A DNA stretch of 64,000 bases from contig JAANDG010000056.1 of assembly GCA_036852015.1 (NCBI GenBank), positions 186,001 to 250,000 on the forward strand, read 5' to 3'. The notes under the pieces were generated by a model. That model saw only the letters and a list, made by a program, of their open reading frames with translations. It was not told the DNA's origin and did not search any database. A program made the translations under genes and the position numbers. The stretch is from Pelodera strongyloides. Its lineage: Eukaryota; Nematoda; Chromadorea; Rhabditida; Rhabditidae. Below, piece by piece: positions 1-11,827 of the stretch; positions within the stretch are counted from its first letter, which is position 1, and each line of letters starts with the position of its first letter.

Positions 1-1039
1 TGTAGGGTGCTCTATAAGAGGGCCAATACATCAAAAAGTAAAGGCAAAATCAAAGTTCCGTACAATTTTAAAAGACAACGTAAATATTCTAGTGGATTAA
101 AGGCGAGCTCTATATGTATATGCGTAGTGTCCGAGTATCTAGTCTGCCTCTACTATACTTACAATTAGACTACTTTAGAGAGGTTGCATTAAAAATGTGA
201 AATTTAGGTAAATTTTTTACCTTTTCAAACAGAGAAATATTTCAAACAGAGTCCAGAAACACTTGTATGTAACAAAAAAGGAGTAACACATAAATTGTTT
301 CACGTTTCACCAAAATTTAGGCGAATTCAAGACAATTTACGTAATCTTGAGGCCATAATTCGGCGACATAATACAGTATGCATTTACTGTAGTGTGCAGG
401 TCTGCTGTCTGTCTACTTCGCTTTAATTTTTTTGCCAAATTCTCTTTTAAACTAAACAAAAGTGTATCCCGAGAGAAGAGAATTTAATTTTGTTGGTGGG
501 AGGTTAAATTCAATTACATTTCTGCACAAAGACACCCAGATGTGCAGAGCAATAGAGCTTTTCGATGAGCTATGGGCTATGCTATGTCATGGCTATACTA
601 TGGTTATTGGCTAATAACGACCCTCCCGCCTAATTAGCTTGCTAAAACGGTATGGCACGTGGTTTTCCAGCGAGATCTACATTCCCATGTATTGGATGCG
701 AACTTCTGTGACCGTTTGTACCGGAAGTGCGCATATTACATGGGAATGCAGTTCTCCATAGTTTCAAACCGCGTGTAATACCTCTTTAACAGAAATTGAG
801 AACCCAATTGGGAATGGCGTACTGACACAACGCGTACTGACAATAAAGCAAACTGTCCCTTCAATTTTCAAAAAAAATCAAATATTCCAAAAAAATGTCG
901 GGCGGATATTATTGCTTTACGGGTGAACAGACACTCAGACGAGGGCAAATGTCATTGAAAGCAAAAAAGAAAAAGAAAACAGAAAAACAAAATCCACGAA
1001 GTGTCCTCACAAGGCCTGCAAACTTACGTATATGAAAGT

Positions 1040-1165
1040 TTAAAGCGATATAACAGCCGGTTTTTGAAACATATGTTGTACAACTGCATTCATTTGCATA
1101 TGTTGCATGCAAATGAATATAATTATATTAAAATTCCGCTGTATCGCGAAGTCATTAGCATACAC
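1040..1165. mobile_element. Family B TTAA-type MITE, half
   Basis: TTAAAGCGATATAACAGCCG left end with interior CATTTGCATATG; the right TIR is missing. Family B shares the TTAAAGCG tip with family A but then diverges (GGTATAACAGCC or GGTATGACACGTGG). Confidence 0.75.
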
Positions 1166-1300
1166 TACTTGGATCCAGATTAAGTGGATCATATAACACT
1201 TTAAAAATAAGTACTTGTATCTAGGCGTAGAACTAATACCCTTCATTTCGGTTATACATAACTTGACTACATATTAACCACATCCCAGAGCTCTACCTTA

Positions 1301-1562
1301 ATGGGGTTTGCAAGTATGCCAAAAACCGCGAGTTTTCCTTGCAAGTATCAATTCGCAAAATCGTGTGCTTTTTACACAACTTTACCGTAACTTTGACACA
1401 TCCGCACTATAGAAAATCCGCCATCAAAGACATTTTTTGTTGAACAATTGGTCCCGTGGCGATCGGTCGTAAAAACTGCCTGTAGATATGCTCGTGTAGT
1501 GCCAAGATACGGTAAATTTTTCGATACTTGCAGGGAAAATCGGGCATACTTGCAAACCCCAT
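1301..1562. mobile_element. Family D foldback, TGGGGTTT type
   Basis: ATGGGGTTTGCAAGTATGCC ... GGCATACTTGCAAACCCCAT inverted ends. At least seven family D members occur in the window with variable interiors, consistent with a TA-target MITE. Confidence 0.85.
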
Positions 1563-1889
1563 AAAGTAGAATCCTCAGCCGAGTTCAAATCAAATAACTA
1601 ACAATAAATGTATATTGTCAAATTAGCATAAATATAAGGACCTCTAATCTCTAGTCTATCTCACCAACGCATATTTTCTATGCTGCATACGTAATATTTT
1701 TCATAAAATATTTATTATTTGGCAGAAAAAGGCGAGAACAGATAAAGGACCACACACACACTCGCATACACGAGGGCCACAATAAGCCTGTGATGAAATA
1801 TATCGTCGTATTATTTACTGAATTGAATAAAGTTTCCCGAATTGTACGCGAATGAGTACTGCGAAAGATTATATTAAAGCCGTATTTAC

Positions 1890-2030
1890 CTGCTTTTGGA
1901 AATTTGCATATGATGCGATATCCTGTGCATTGCATCCTGGTTAATCTGGTGCCGGAAGCTTCGGACGGGCACCAAAAATTTGCATAGGATGCATAGAAAT
2001 TCGTATCATATGCAAATTTCCCAAGTAGTT
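1890..2030. mobile_element. Family C-related foldback
   Basis: Arms GGAAATTTGCATATGATGCG and CGTATCATATGCAAATTTCC; centre GTGCCGGAAGCTTCGGACGG. Confidence 0.75.
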
Positions 2031-2310
2031 GCAATCTTTGAAGTAAATAGGCCTACTATCTAGTCAACTATTTTGCACTAGTGACTGTGTTATAACGAAA
2101 ATTTGTTTATATGCAACAGTGTACTCATGCGTACAAAACTCGCCTACTTCCCTTCCTACCCTTGAAATTTAATCTAAATCGAAGTAGGGCGTGCGGCGCT
2201 ACCACACCGGTGAGCGCACGCCGCACACAGTGCCGTGCACCCAATGTGCGCGAGGACATCGCCGGATAAGCGCCAAGCATACGCAGCGTTAAAAAAGGAA
2301 TAAAACATAC

Positions 2311-2421
2311 GAGGGTTGAGTGTGGTTTCGACTTCACCGGACTAATCGGAACGTAGGAATCGCGACGATTCGCAGACGCCACAGACAATGTCGACTCACG
2401 GCGACCGGGAGAGAAAGACAT
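2311..2421 (-). CDS. Probable first coding exon of an unidentified gene
   Basis: Begins ATG at 2421 and reads 37 codons (MSFSPGRRESTLSVASANRR, then DSYVPISPVKSKPHSTL) to a good GTATGT donor. Codons are GC-richer than the surroundings and the peptide is Ser/Arg/Pro rich, like a disordered phosphorylatable N-terminus. No following exon is seen between 2310 and 1, so the gene would continue off the left edge. Product unknown. It could be a chance open stretch. Confidence 0.45.
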
Positions 2422-2814
2422 TTTTAAATTCTAATTTCAAATATCTTCCGATTACTTAGAATAAGGAATATTTCAGAATAAGAGAAATTCCCCACAAAAC
2501 CAGCTTCAGCGTCCTTTAGAGTACTGTAGCTGAATGCAGTTTAGAATACCGTAGTCTGTAGTTACTAGAAAACCAGCAGAATGTAAACCTCGGTTTAAAC
2601 TTAAACCAGCCGACGGCGTAAGTAAGCCCTGAATAGTAAGCAAGTGTTGCTACTTATACCCGAATGTTTACCTCAAACCCCTCGGGAGGCGGGCCCTCGT
2701 TTATTATCTAGCGCGTCTTCGACGCCATTTGTTTTGCGAAATACAATGTGAGGACGGACACATCTGCATAACACATATTCACCCGCTTTCTTAGGGGAAA
2801 TTTATTGTAAACAT

Positions 2815-3260
2815 TCCCAGGCTATAGGCCCTAGCTTAGGGGCCCAATCCTTTTTAAGGCCTTTAAGTCCTTACATACAAGGCTTAGCTTAGGATCAGAG
2901 ATCAGAGTGAGGCCATTAAATACAGGCTCAGTTAGCTTTCTTGGCTTTTAGAGAACAACCTGGACTATTGGAAATTATGATGTTGAGCGGATCCGAACCC
3001 GCGTCACTTGCCCGGATTCAAGCCCACTGCCACTGAGCCACAACGGTCAATCTTCCGCTCAACAATACTTATTCCTTATTGCGATGGTAAACATAGTGAG
3101 TTGAGTTGCCTCTTTCGACGTATCTATTCAACTTATTGCATAGACTGGACTAGGGCTCACATGTTCAGGTCATTTCATATAGGCCCTAGCTTAGGACCCG
3201 GGCACTAAGTAAGGCCATTAAGTACATCTGATGAGGCCCCCTATTCTCAGGCCCTACACT
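2815..3260. repeat. Degenerate AAGGCC/TAGGCCC repeats
   Basis: ATAGGCCCTAGCTTAGG occurs at about 2,825 and 3,180, with TAAGGCCATTAAGTAC-like partners. A similar AAGGCC-rich patch lies at 34,990-35,090. Origin unknown. Confidence 0.55.
2984..3052 (-). tRNA. tRNA-like sequence
   Basis: The reverse complement reads GGCTCAGTGGCAGTGG...GCGGGTTCGGATCCGC, i.e. A- and B-box-like arms, but no acceptor stem closes. It is embedded in degenerate AAGGCC/TAGGCC repeats. Probably a tRNA-derived repeat. Confidence 0.35.
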
Positions 3261-3972
3261 CACGAGATTCTTTTTTGTTTGTTTTCCTATTTTGAAACAC
3301 CAAGGGGCGGAGGGGGAGCTTAGAAAACAAGGAGACAAAATATATAAAGACAGATGAGAAAAGAGAACGCACAAAGTTTACTGACATTGTTCGTAAAAGG
3401 AAACAAATGCTCATATTTTAGAGAAGAGCTCTCCATGGCAGAAAATACTTCACGATTGAAGACTTGCTTTGTTGTGTCTGGGAATTTTTAAAGGGAGTAG
3501 ACCCCGAGGAATAGAGTTTATTGTTTTGTGCTGAGGGTTTTGGAGTGCTGGTAATTCTAAGTAAAACTGCCCGTTCTGTAACCAAGCAAGTAAAACCCAG
3601 GGGGTCATATAGGATATAGGAATATGTCCCAGCCACCGGTAATAAAGCAATACTATTAAGAAATTGTTGGTGAAATAAGGCAAGTACCAAGTTGCCCTAA
3701 AGCAATGATAATGAACTTGATACTTGAAGCGAGTAGTGCAGTACTGAAATTAAAGGGATATATCAACCGGTTTTTGAAACGTATGTGAGCTGCGCGGACC
3801 AAATATGTTCGTTCTGTCTCTTTTTACCAAATAGTTCTAGTTTTAATCTTACGTTTCATGTAATAAGTGAGTATGTTCGCATAGTTCAGCCGCATGCATA
3901 ATCTGAAGAAACTCGCATTGTGAGTATTTTCATGGCAACACCTTCTCGTGAGCCTGACTGAGCCTCTAAAGT

Positions 3973-4231
3973 CTAAAGCGAAACACCTGCCGGTTTGTGA
4001 AACGCATCGTTACCGTATTCTTACGTATTTATGCTAAGTCACTCGAATTTAGCTCGATTTTTTATTCTAGTTTATGTTCATTTGCATAAGCTGCATACGA
4101 ATGCAGGTCTACTCGATGTGTTTCAAAAACCGGTCGGTTTTTTCATTCTAATTTATGTGCATTTTCAAAAGCTGCCAAGGAATGCTGGTCTACTCGATGT
4201 GTTTCACAAACCGGCAGGTATTTCGCTTTAA
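3973..4231. mobile_element. Family A TTAA-type MITE with internal duplication
   Basis: Ends AAAGCGAAACACCTGCCGG and CCGGCAGGTATTTCGCTTTA are inverted repeats. The right half (from TTTATGTTCATTTGCATAAG) is duplicated in tandem, so the element is longer than its roughly 185-bp relatives. Family A is the commonest repeat of the window: about 125-190 bp, TIR of about 35 bp, ends in TTAA, interior with ATTTGCAT. Confidence 0.85.
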
Positions 4232-4256
4232 GTGACTTTCTCGTGAGCCTGAGCCT

Positions 4257-4406
4257 TTAAAGCGAACTACCGGCCGGTTTTTGAAACGCACTGCGTACAC
4301 CTGTTTAGAATAAAAACTAGACCCCAATTGGACCCCACTTTGCATAAATGCACATGAAAGCAAGTACTTGAGACGCGTTTCAAAAACCGGCCGGTATTTC
4401 GCTTTT
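4257..4406. mobile_element. Family A MITE
   Basis: TTAAAGCGAACTACCGGCCG ... CGGCCGGTATTTCGCTTTT inverted ends. It lies 26 bp from the previous copy. Confidence 0.85.
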
Positions 4407-4924
4407 ATTCCGTTTCACATTAGCATACTGTGCAACTTTTTAGGCTTTGAAAATATGTATAGTGTTAGCAAATTAGCATACCTCATAAGCCGTTATTTTC
4501 ACAGCATCTGCTACACAAAACATAAATTAGCATATAAAACCTGGAATTCACGGCTTACTTGCTTGGGTCCAAAGCGCGATATAAATAACAGTAATAAATA
4601 ATAAATGTTCCAGACATATATATTTACCATTTACGTAATGCCCACAAAAACCATCTATGGAACGCAGTCCCTTGGGTCGTCAAAGTCAAAATCCGGGGTA
4701 ATATTCAATCAAATTTAAGAAATTTTCGGATAAACACAAATTGACACATCAAAAATGCACCAATCAGGGGTAGGCGCGAGATTTGGTTTTTTATTTTGCA
4801 AGAAAAAAGGTGCTCACTTGCTCTATGGCCATAGACTTCTGGTTCGCCATATCAAAACTAAAAGCCATGTCACTACCTCGTATGTAAGCGATAATCCGTT
4901 GGAGCCATTTTATTCTACCTAATT

Positions 4925-5010
4925 TGGGAAAAATTCTACCTACTTTGCAATGCTACGCACATCCTATGCATCCTATGTAAACTTGGTGCCGGAAGCTTCG
5001 GACGGCTTTA
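4925..5010. mobile_element. Family C-related half element
   Basis: CATCCTATGCATCCTATGTA then GGTGCCGGAAGCTTCGGACGG, shared with 1,890-2,030. It breaks off at the family A copy starting at 5,014. Confidence 0.6.
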
Positions 5011-5013
5011 ACT

Positions 5014-5136
5014 TTAAAGCAAAATACCGACCGGTTGTTGAAGCGCATCGGGGACAACTGAATTCCTATGTATTTATGTTAATTTACTCGAGTTTAGCTC
5101 GATTTTTTTCAAAAACCGGTCGGTATTTCGCTTTAA
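5014..5136. mobile_element. Family A MITE, short
   Basis: TTAAAGCAAAATACCGACCG ... CGGTCGGTATTTCGCTTTAA; the interior is shortened. Confidence 0.85.
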
Positions 5137-5511
5137 TGACATATTGTTGAGTTTTCGATATACGTAAATCTCACATTAAACAGATAAATATATAAGAAAC
5201 TGGTTGGATACATATCGGGAGAAAAGCTCAGAATTATATTCTAAACAAGAAACTAGAAAATGTTGACTGAATCGCAAACCTCAAAACCCGAAGGGGAAAA
5301 CGCCAAAATATTGGCTCGATTTCCGGCTTTTTGGCAAGTTTTCCAAATCAAATTGGGCACTATATGGTCTGGCACACACCCACAAAGAAGTTGGATTTTA
5401 TTGTGTAAAAAAGGCGAAGAAATGAGAAAAATTAGAAAAAAAAATGGAAAACCCGGAAGGAAATGTAAAATCTAGGATTTTTGTAAAACATCCGCTTAGG
5501 CTTAGCTTAGT

Positions 5512-5742
5512 AAACAGGAAATTACGAAGTATCCACGTTTTCAGCGAGAAGATTCCAGAAAATTTAATGCGGTATGGCACGTGGTTTGTGAAATATATAT
5601 GCACTTCTCGAAATTCCGGTAAACAGGAAATTACGATTCATCCACCTTTTCCGCAGAAGATTCTAGGAAAATTTAATGCGGTATGACACATGGTTTGTGA
5701 AATACATCAATACATGTGTGCTTCTCGAAATTCGGTGCAGAA
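5512..5742. repeat. Tandem duplication of about 110 bp
   Basis: Two units beginning AAACAGGAAATTACGA and ending TTCTCGAAATTC, each with AATTTAATGCGGTATG. The GCGGTATGGCACGTGGTTTG part resembles family B ends. Confidence 0.8.
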
Positions 5743-5825
5743 TAGACTTGCATATAATACAAGGGGATGGTAGTGCAGATGTCCAGCGTACTACATACGT
5801 TGTGACGAGCATATGACATACGGAC

Positions 5826-5875
5826 CTACCTAGGCTTACCTTTACTTAGGCTTAGGCTTAGGCCTAAACTCAATC
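5826..5875. repeat. Interstitial telomere-like TTAGGC repeats
   Basis: Consecutive TTAGGCTTAGGCTTAGGC units after CCTAGGCTTACC. TTAGGC is the nematode telomere repeat. Single or double units recur at about 5,496 and 6,238. Confidence 0.8.
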
Positions 5876-6686
5876 AATGAAAAAAGCACCCACAATAGGA
5901 TCCCTGGGCCTGCTGTGGTTGTAGTATCTGAGTCGTCTTCTCCTCAAGAAATGATGACAGCAAAAAAACATTTCTGGACGACTTTCTGGGTCTTTCCTCC
6001 CGCTTGGCTCTAGTAAAAATAATAGAAAAATAGTAGATTATGGGAGAAAACAGAGCGAGATGGGATAGAATTGTCCCTTATCACGGGACTCATTGCAGCT
6101 ACAATAGGCGCCCGAAAATCCGTGTCTATTAATACGAAATGAGCCCGAAAGCGCGGGGGGGGGGGCTACGTATTACGCCACTTTTTAAGGAATCAGAGAT
6201 GCAAAACAAGAAAGAAGGAGCATAAAGTACAGTAATTTGGCTTAGGCTTATTGGAAATATATAGCCTTCTTTTTGTTACTGTATAAGTGATCAAGATCAA
6301 TATATGGATCTTTATTGTGAGCGGTTGCCCAGGTTTGAACTGTACGATAAATCGGTATTTTTTCTAAAGCGTATACGTTATGAGTTATTGAGGATCATAG
6401 ATACATGAAGCCTGAACTGCTCAAAATATGCCTTTTGCTTTATAACTATAAGCATTCGGTAGGATTTACTAGGCAATTTATTGCTAATCGACATCCAATT
6501 GCCCCAAAAAATGTGCTTTGTAACTCCTATTTCAACAAAACAAATAGGCAAATTACCCCAATTTCCAGGCAGTATTGTGTAGAATAACAACTATTTAGAA
6601 ACGAAACAAGTCATTTATTTTTTGACTCAAGCAAACAAGATAAGCTAGAAATATTATGTAGCAAGTACTTATCGTATGTATAATGG

Positions 6687-6847
6687 GAATGGGGTTTCAA
6701 AGTATCCCAAAAAATCGCTGTGATTTTGTCAATACTACGTATTTTTGCCCGAAACTTGCATATATAATATGAAAAAAATAAAAATAAAGTATTCTCGGTT
6801 AGTTCCAAAACACAGTAAATTTTCAGCATACTTTGAAACCCCATAAC
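6687..6847. mobile_element. Family D foldback
   Basis: ATGGGGTTTCAAAGTATCCC ... GCATACTTTGAAACCCCAT. Confidence 0.8.
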
Positions 6848-7388
6848 ATATGAAATAGCTTTTATACTTCGCAAGTAACTTCTTATTTCATTGCGCAAAC
6901 TTCAAGCGTGTACGGACACAACAAAACTCTACGCATACTCGTTGGTTTGGTAGTTTGACGTATACGTAGAAGTGCCTAGCCTAGCACAGAATATTACGCC
7001 CCAGTGTTTCATGACAATATATAAATAGTTTTAAACTCTCATAGTTCGGAGCTGCATGTAATGGGGGACGCTACGGTGTGCGTGAACCAAGCAGCAAGCA
7101 GTTGTGAATTGACTGCGCCGAAAACACGCGGCTTGCCGGCCAGTTTGCCCCTTGCACCCCGCAACCGTGCCGTTTGCGCACCGAAAACACGCGGCTTGTA
7201 TGCCAAGTTTTATCAGGTACACTACAGACGAAAAATGTTGCTCATACCCTCATATCACATGTGAGCATCAAGTAAACGTTCTTCAACTTTCAAAGAGACT
7301 TATCGTAGTATCTAACATGTATGATATACGGTTTTATTTTTATTTTTTATTGCACAGCTGCACATAATAAAAATTACAATTAGTTCAA

Positions 7389-7568
7389 TTAAAGCGGGGC
7401 AACAACTGGTTTTGAAACGCTGTATTCTCATATGCAAATAATTCTATGCAAATAATTGTGCGATACTTTGCGATGTTTTAGTCTAATTATATTCATTTGC
7501 CTGCAACATATAATGGGATTGCAGTTCTCCAACATACGTTTTAAAAACCAGCCGTTATATCGCTTTAA
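7389..7568. mobile_element. Family B MITE
   Basis: TTAAAGCGGGGCAACAACTG ... AGCCGTTATATCGCTTTAA; interior with ATGCAAATAATT. Confidence 0.82.
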
Positions 7569-8024
7569 GTTTTGGCACTATAAATAGAAAATAAAGCTCA
7601 TTGTTAGCCAAGCAATACTCCAACTTTCAACACATAAAGATTTCAAAATCCGTTTGTAATTAAATTTAGAAGCGCGCGAAAAATAGGGTTCCATGCGAAA
7701 TAGAGCCTCGGATATCGTCTAACGTGATTAGTGAACAATAATGGCCACCCAGAAAACTCATAACAATTTTTGTCTACTCCGAAAAAAAAAACGCAGCAGG
7801 GACTAAATTACACTTAATTACTTTAAAACGTTTAATTACTATCAATGTGGCCAAGTTTCCGCGACCATAGCTGTTCTTTTTACGCAAAATGAACAAATAT
7901 GTTATTTCCAATTAACTTTTAAAACCGAGGGGTAAGAGTAACTTTTCCTACGTAAATTTGAAGGAAAACCTTATTATGACCGTTATTTCGAGCATCAACA
8001 TAGAAAAGACCACACTGCCTCTAA

Positions 8025-8205
8025 TTAAAGCGAAATACCGTCCGGTTTTTGAAACACATCGAGTACACCAATATTCCTATGCATCTAGTCAAACTAACAA
8101 AAATCAGAATAAAAAATCGAGCTAAATTCGAGTAACTTAGCATAAACACCTAAGAATTCAATTGTCCACGATGCGTTTCAAAAACCGTCCGGTATTTCGC
8201 TTTAA
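8025..8205. mobile_element. Family A MITE
   Basis: TTAAAGCGAAATACCGTCCG ... CGGACGG-type ends in inverted orientation; full length of about 181 bp. Confidence 0.88.
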
Positions 8206-8488
8206 CATAGCAAAGTACAAATCTAAATCTCTTATGATAATATTCAAAAAATTCAATCGATAATCAGTAGTCCATAAAAAAATCAATAATTTCCAAAATC
8301 CCAACTTACCAAAAAGTTGGTCGGAGGCGGCTCCCAGTGTATAGGCGGTATCGGAGCAATAGAAGAGCATGTAGACGCCCTCCGGTGCAAATTAAAGGCA
8401 AAATGCCGGCGAAGTGCCATTTTTAGGCAACAGTAAGACGTTTTAAAGTGATAAATGGATACTGTAAGACGTTTTTGAAAAATCTATT

Positions 8489-8643
8489 ATGGGGTTTCCA
8501 AGTATGGTGAAAACGTGCGGTATACTGGAACTGCACGAGAAAATTTTTTGTATATGCAATTTTTTGTATATGCAGGTTCGTGCAGAAATACGGTAGTATT
8601 GACAGAATCACACCGAATATTTGGGGTACTTGGAAACCCCATT
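8489..8643. mobile_element. Family D foldback
   Basis: ATGGGGTTTCCAAGTATGG ... GGTACTTGGAAACCCCATT; the interior repeats TTTTTTGTATATGCA twice. Confidence 0.82.
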
Positions 8644-8883
8644 AACAGTTTACATTTTTTAAACATTAGTATGAGTATGAGGTCTCACTGCTCATTGGTC
8701 ACAGTATGAAGAAATCTCACTGTTTTATGCTCCAAATTGAATGTTAAAAAAAAAGTTAAAAAAAAAAAGAAAAAGAAAGAGTATCCGTTTCAGTGTGTTT
8801 TTCATTGTACGTTGTGTTTGTGCCTGTTTTTGCTGCTCGGCCTTCCACTGTTAATTTGCATAAAATTTACAAAATTGGACTAC

Positions 8884-9135
8884 ACCATTAGTGAGGGAAT
8901 TGGATGAGAGACTGTGGTAGACAGAGAGATTGATAGGGAAAGAGAGAGAGATAAAGAAATAGATAGATAGATGTATAAGATAGAGAGATAAAGGGATAGA
9001 GAGAAGGAGAGAGTAGATAGATATATAAGATCGAGAGATAAAGAGATAGAGAGAAGGAGAGAATAGATAGATATATAAGATCGAGAGAGAGACAGGGAGA
9101 GACAGGGAGAGAGAGAGATAAACCGAGGGACAAAG
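8884..9135. repeat. GA-rich tract (AGAGAGATA/GATAGATA)
   Basis: Purine-rich plus strand with several roughly 50-bp repeats of AGATAGATATATAAGATCGAG. Confidence 0.9.
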
Positions 9136-9371
9136 AAAGAAGAAGGAGCTAGAGAAATAAAAGGGATTTTATGCATTGTTTTGGCTTGTTTTGGCTGAAA
9201 ATTCACTTTCTCGATTAAAGTAAATAGGACATTTTTCTTGAAGGAGGAGACGTATAATGCTTTTAATTAGAGGACTATATATTCCCTATTCGGTGCAACG
9301 TGTAACTTGATAAAATATTTTTTCCTAATTTTGCTACGTTATTACACGCAATAATGGTTTATGGTTAATAT

Positions 9372-9549
9372 TTAAAGCGAAATACCATCCGGTTTATGAA
9401 ACACATCGAGCATATCAGCATTATTATGCAGCCTTATGCAAATGAATATAAATAGAATAAAAAATCAAGCTAAGTTCGAGCAAATTAGCATAGATACGTA
9501 GTCAGTTGTCCACGATGCGTTTCAAACACCGGCAGGTATTTCGCTTTAA
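9372..9549. mobile_element. Family A MITE
   Basis: Full-length copy with inverted AAAGCGAAATACC ends and interior ATGCAAATGAATATAA. Confidence 0.88.
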
Positions 9550-9848
9550 CTTGTCGCAGGCTAGAGGGATATTTTCGAATTTAGTCCACAGTACATTCCT
9601 ATCAAATATTTTACCGCGTTTTAAGTTTTACACGCTGCGGTTTTCACGGACAAGTCATATTTGCGTAATTCTATAATCGTCTGATAACCTACAAATATCT
9701 GATTATGACTTACAAACTGGAATTTACGTGGGCCTGAGCTTTACAAAAACAAGGTAACAAGATAAACTACGTAGAAAATACGCAAGTGATGAGAAGCAGA
9801 CTTAGTAACTTTGAAATTACCACAGACGAGATGAAACGATGTAATTAG

Positions 9849-9905
9849 TGCTCTCTCTCTCTCTCTCTGTCTCTTCTCCACTCTCTCTGTCTCTCTCTCT
9901 ACTAC
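9849..9905. repeat. CT microsatellite
   Basis: Interrupted (CT)n followed by (CTA)4. Confidence 0.85.
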
Positions 9906-11144
9906 TACTACCATACAATTATTCCCGTCTACTTTTTTATTTACAAAACTCAATTTCCATTAATAGTTGATACAACTTGCAACTAGATACTTTTATATAA
10001 AACGACCCAATATTTCTTTCCCTAGACAAAACAAACATAATATGCACCATGTAATGACTTTTATCCTTTGTTAGCGCGATAGCGCTAACATACTTTGGGT
10101 TTAATAGTATAGATTTTGAAAACATCGAAAAAGAAACTAGCAAGTCCACGTTCTCAAAGTCAGATTTTCAAAATTGCCATTGCGAAGGGGGCAATTAGCG
10201 ACTAATGAGAATATACCTTAATTATCGACAAAATTATGACTAATGAGCTGAAAATAAGCCGCACGAAAGCACAACATATTGAACGTGCGGTGTGTTAGCG
10301 GTAGTTCACGGTGTGCCACAGTTGAGCCAGGAGCGCGCGAAGATGGAGAGCAAGAGACAAAATATCATCAGAGAGCAGAATATACGATATTCTAGTTTGA
10401 CAGTAATATATGCTAATTTGTACTTTGAGGACGAGCACTGCACACACCAACTCCTAATTCCATAGTCATAATAACTCACCTGACACCATTTCGCAATATA
10501 TTCAACCGAAGCAGTCCAGGAAACAAACTTGTAAATATCATCCGTACAAAGAAAGGTCCGTAGATTTCAACGTTCAATACTTCGTAGGCCGTTACTCTAG
10601 TTGTATAGTAATCCATACGACCTTAGTACGTATTCTGGTTTCGTAGTATCGTACTACCGTTGTTATCGTAGTAAGGATTACGGTTCACAGTATTATATAA
10701 AGGTTTATTGAGGATATGTAATTAACACATCTCAAAAGGTGACCCTAAGATAAGATAGCACGCTTCACAACGCAGTATACTCACAAGGGACCAAACTACA
10801 AAGAACAAAAACACAAACACAAACTCACGAACACAAAAACTTAATCAAAATCATAATAAGAGCACTAAATGTAAATTCAATTCAATTAAAGCATTTATCG
10901 ACTTACCATAGTATTTCTTAATTCTGATTCTAAAGGGACGGGTTCCGCGGTTCGTCGTCTCAATGTAGAATGACGATCGTAACGTGGTTCCCAATCAAGA
11001 AATAAACCGTTTTTTCCGATTTCAAATTATCTTCCAGATGACTTATTAGAATTGGGATCGCATGATGACAATTGACGTGTCTTCTGTGAATTAGGCATAC
11101 ATTTAGATTAGGAAATTGGCTGAGACAGAATATGAAAGAAGGTC

Positions 11145-11270
11145 AGAAGGCTAGAGAAGAAACAGTGAGAGAGAGATAGAGAGAGAGATAAAGAGAGAGA
11201 TAGAGAGAGAGATAAAGAGAGAGAGAGATAGAGAAAGAGAGAAAGACAAAGAAGGAGAATGAGCGAAGAG
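11145..11270. repeat. GA microsatellite
   Basis: GAGAGAGATA units over about 110 bp, directly before a family H element. Confidence 0.88.
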
Positions 11271-11284
11271 AGAGATACAACGCG

Positions 11285-11480
11285 ATACTTTGGCGCGTGC
11301 GCGGCCGGCATATGGCCGGTGCGCGGCCTACAAAAAATGGGTGGGCCCAGACATGGCGGCCCACCCATTTCGGGCGCAGTGTAGGCCAGGGGCCGGCGTG
11401 AGGTGCGCCTAGTGTGGGCCTGGTGTAGGCCTGGTGTAGGCGAACTTTGGAAAAAATGGGCGTGACCCGCCCCGCCCCCT
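11285..11480. mobile_element. Family H GC-rich element
   Basis: Contains GGCCGGTGCGCGGCCTACAA, AAATGGGTGGGCC, its mirror GGCCCACCCATTT, and tandem GTGTAGGCCTG. A GC island in AT-rich DNA. Confidence 0.7.
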
Positions 11481-11827
11481 TCGAATTAGCTTAAATAAAA
11501 TACGCAAATATTAAACAGAAACAGTACCACCAATCGACACAAAACATTTTAAAATATGTTTATTACTTTACAATAAATACAACAATCATACAAATCACGA
11601 AAACTGTCTCGTTGTATATTATGACTATAGACTATAATGACTATAATGAGCAACAGGTGTACAATTATACGTAATTAACTGGCACATAATTGACAGTAGT
11701 CTAACCTATGACATAAAACACGACTTTCGTAGGAACTATTTTGCCTAGAATGAATAGCAGAAATAAGATGGCAATTTGTTTAGAACAAGCAAAATCTAAG
11801 GAGCAAAAATGCAAAAACAACATTGTG

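Larger units (their letters stand above)
1..2310. other. No recognised gene; repeats
   Basis: Apart from the elements listed separately (half MITE at 1,040, TGGGGTTT foldback at 1,301, C-type foldback at 1,890) I see AT-rich unique sequence with no supported exon. Confidence 0.5.

Noticed and set aside
5260..5475. 71-codon plus-strand frame starting MLTESQTS
   Set aside because: Lysine-rich because of A runs, no splice sites, no neighbouring exons; likely chance.
8880..9206. Ser/Leu/Tyr-rich frame
   Set aside because: Product of the GA/GATA microsatellite; no splice sites or conserved sequence.
10938..11010. Minus-strand stretch ending RNTM before a GTAAGT donor
   Set aside because: No acceptor precedes the open frame without a stop; not enough to call an exon.
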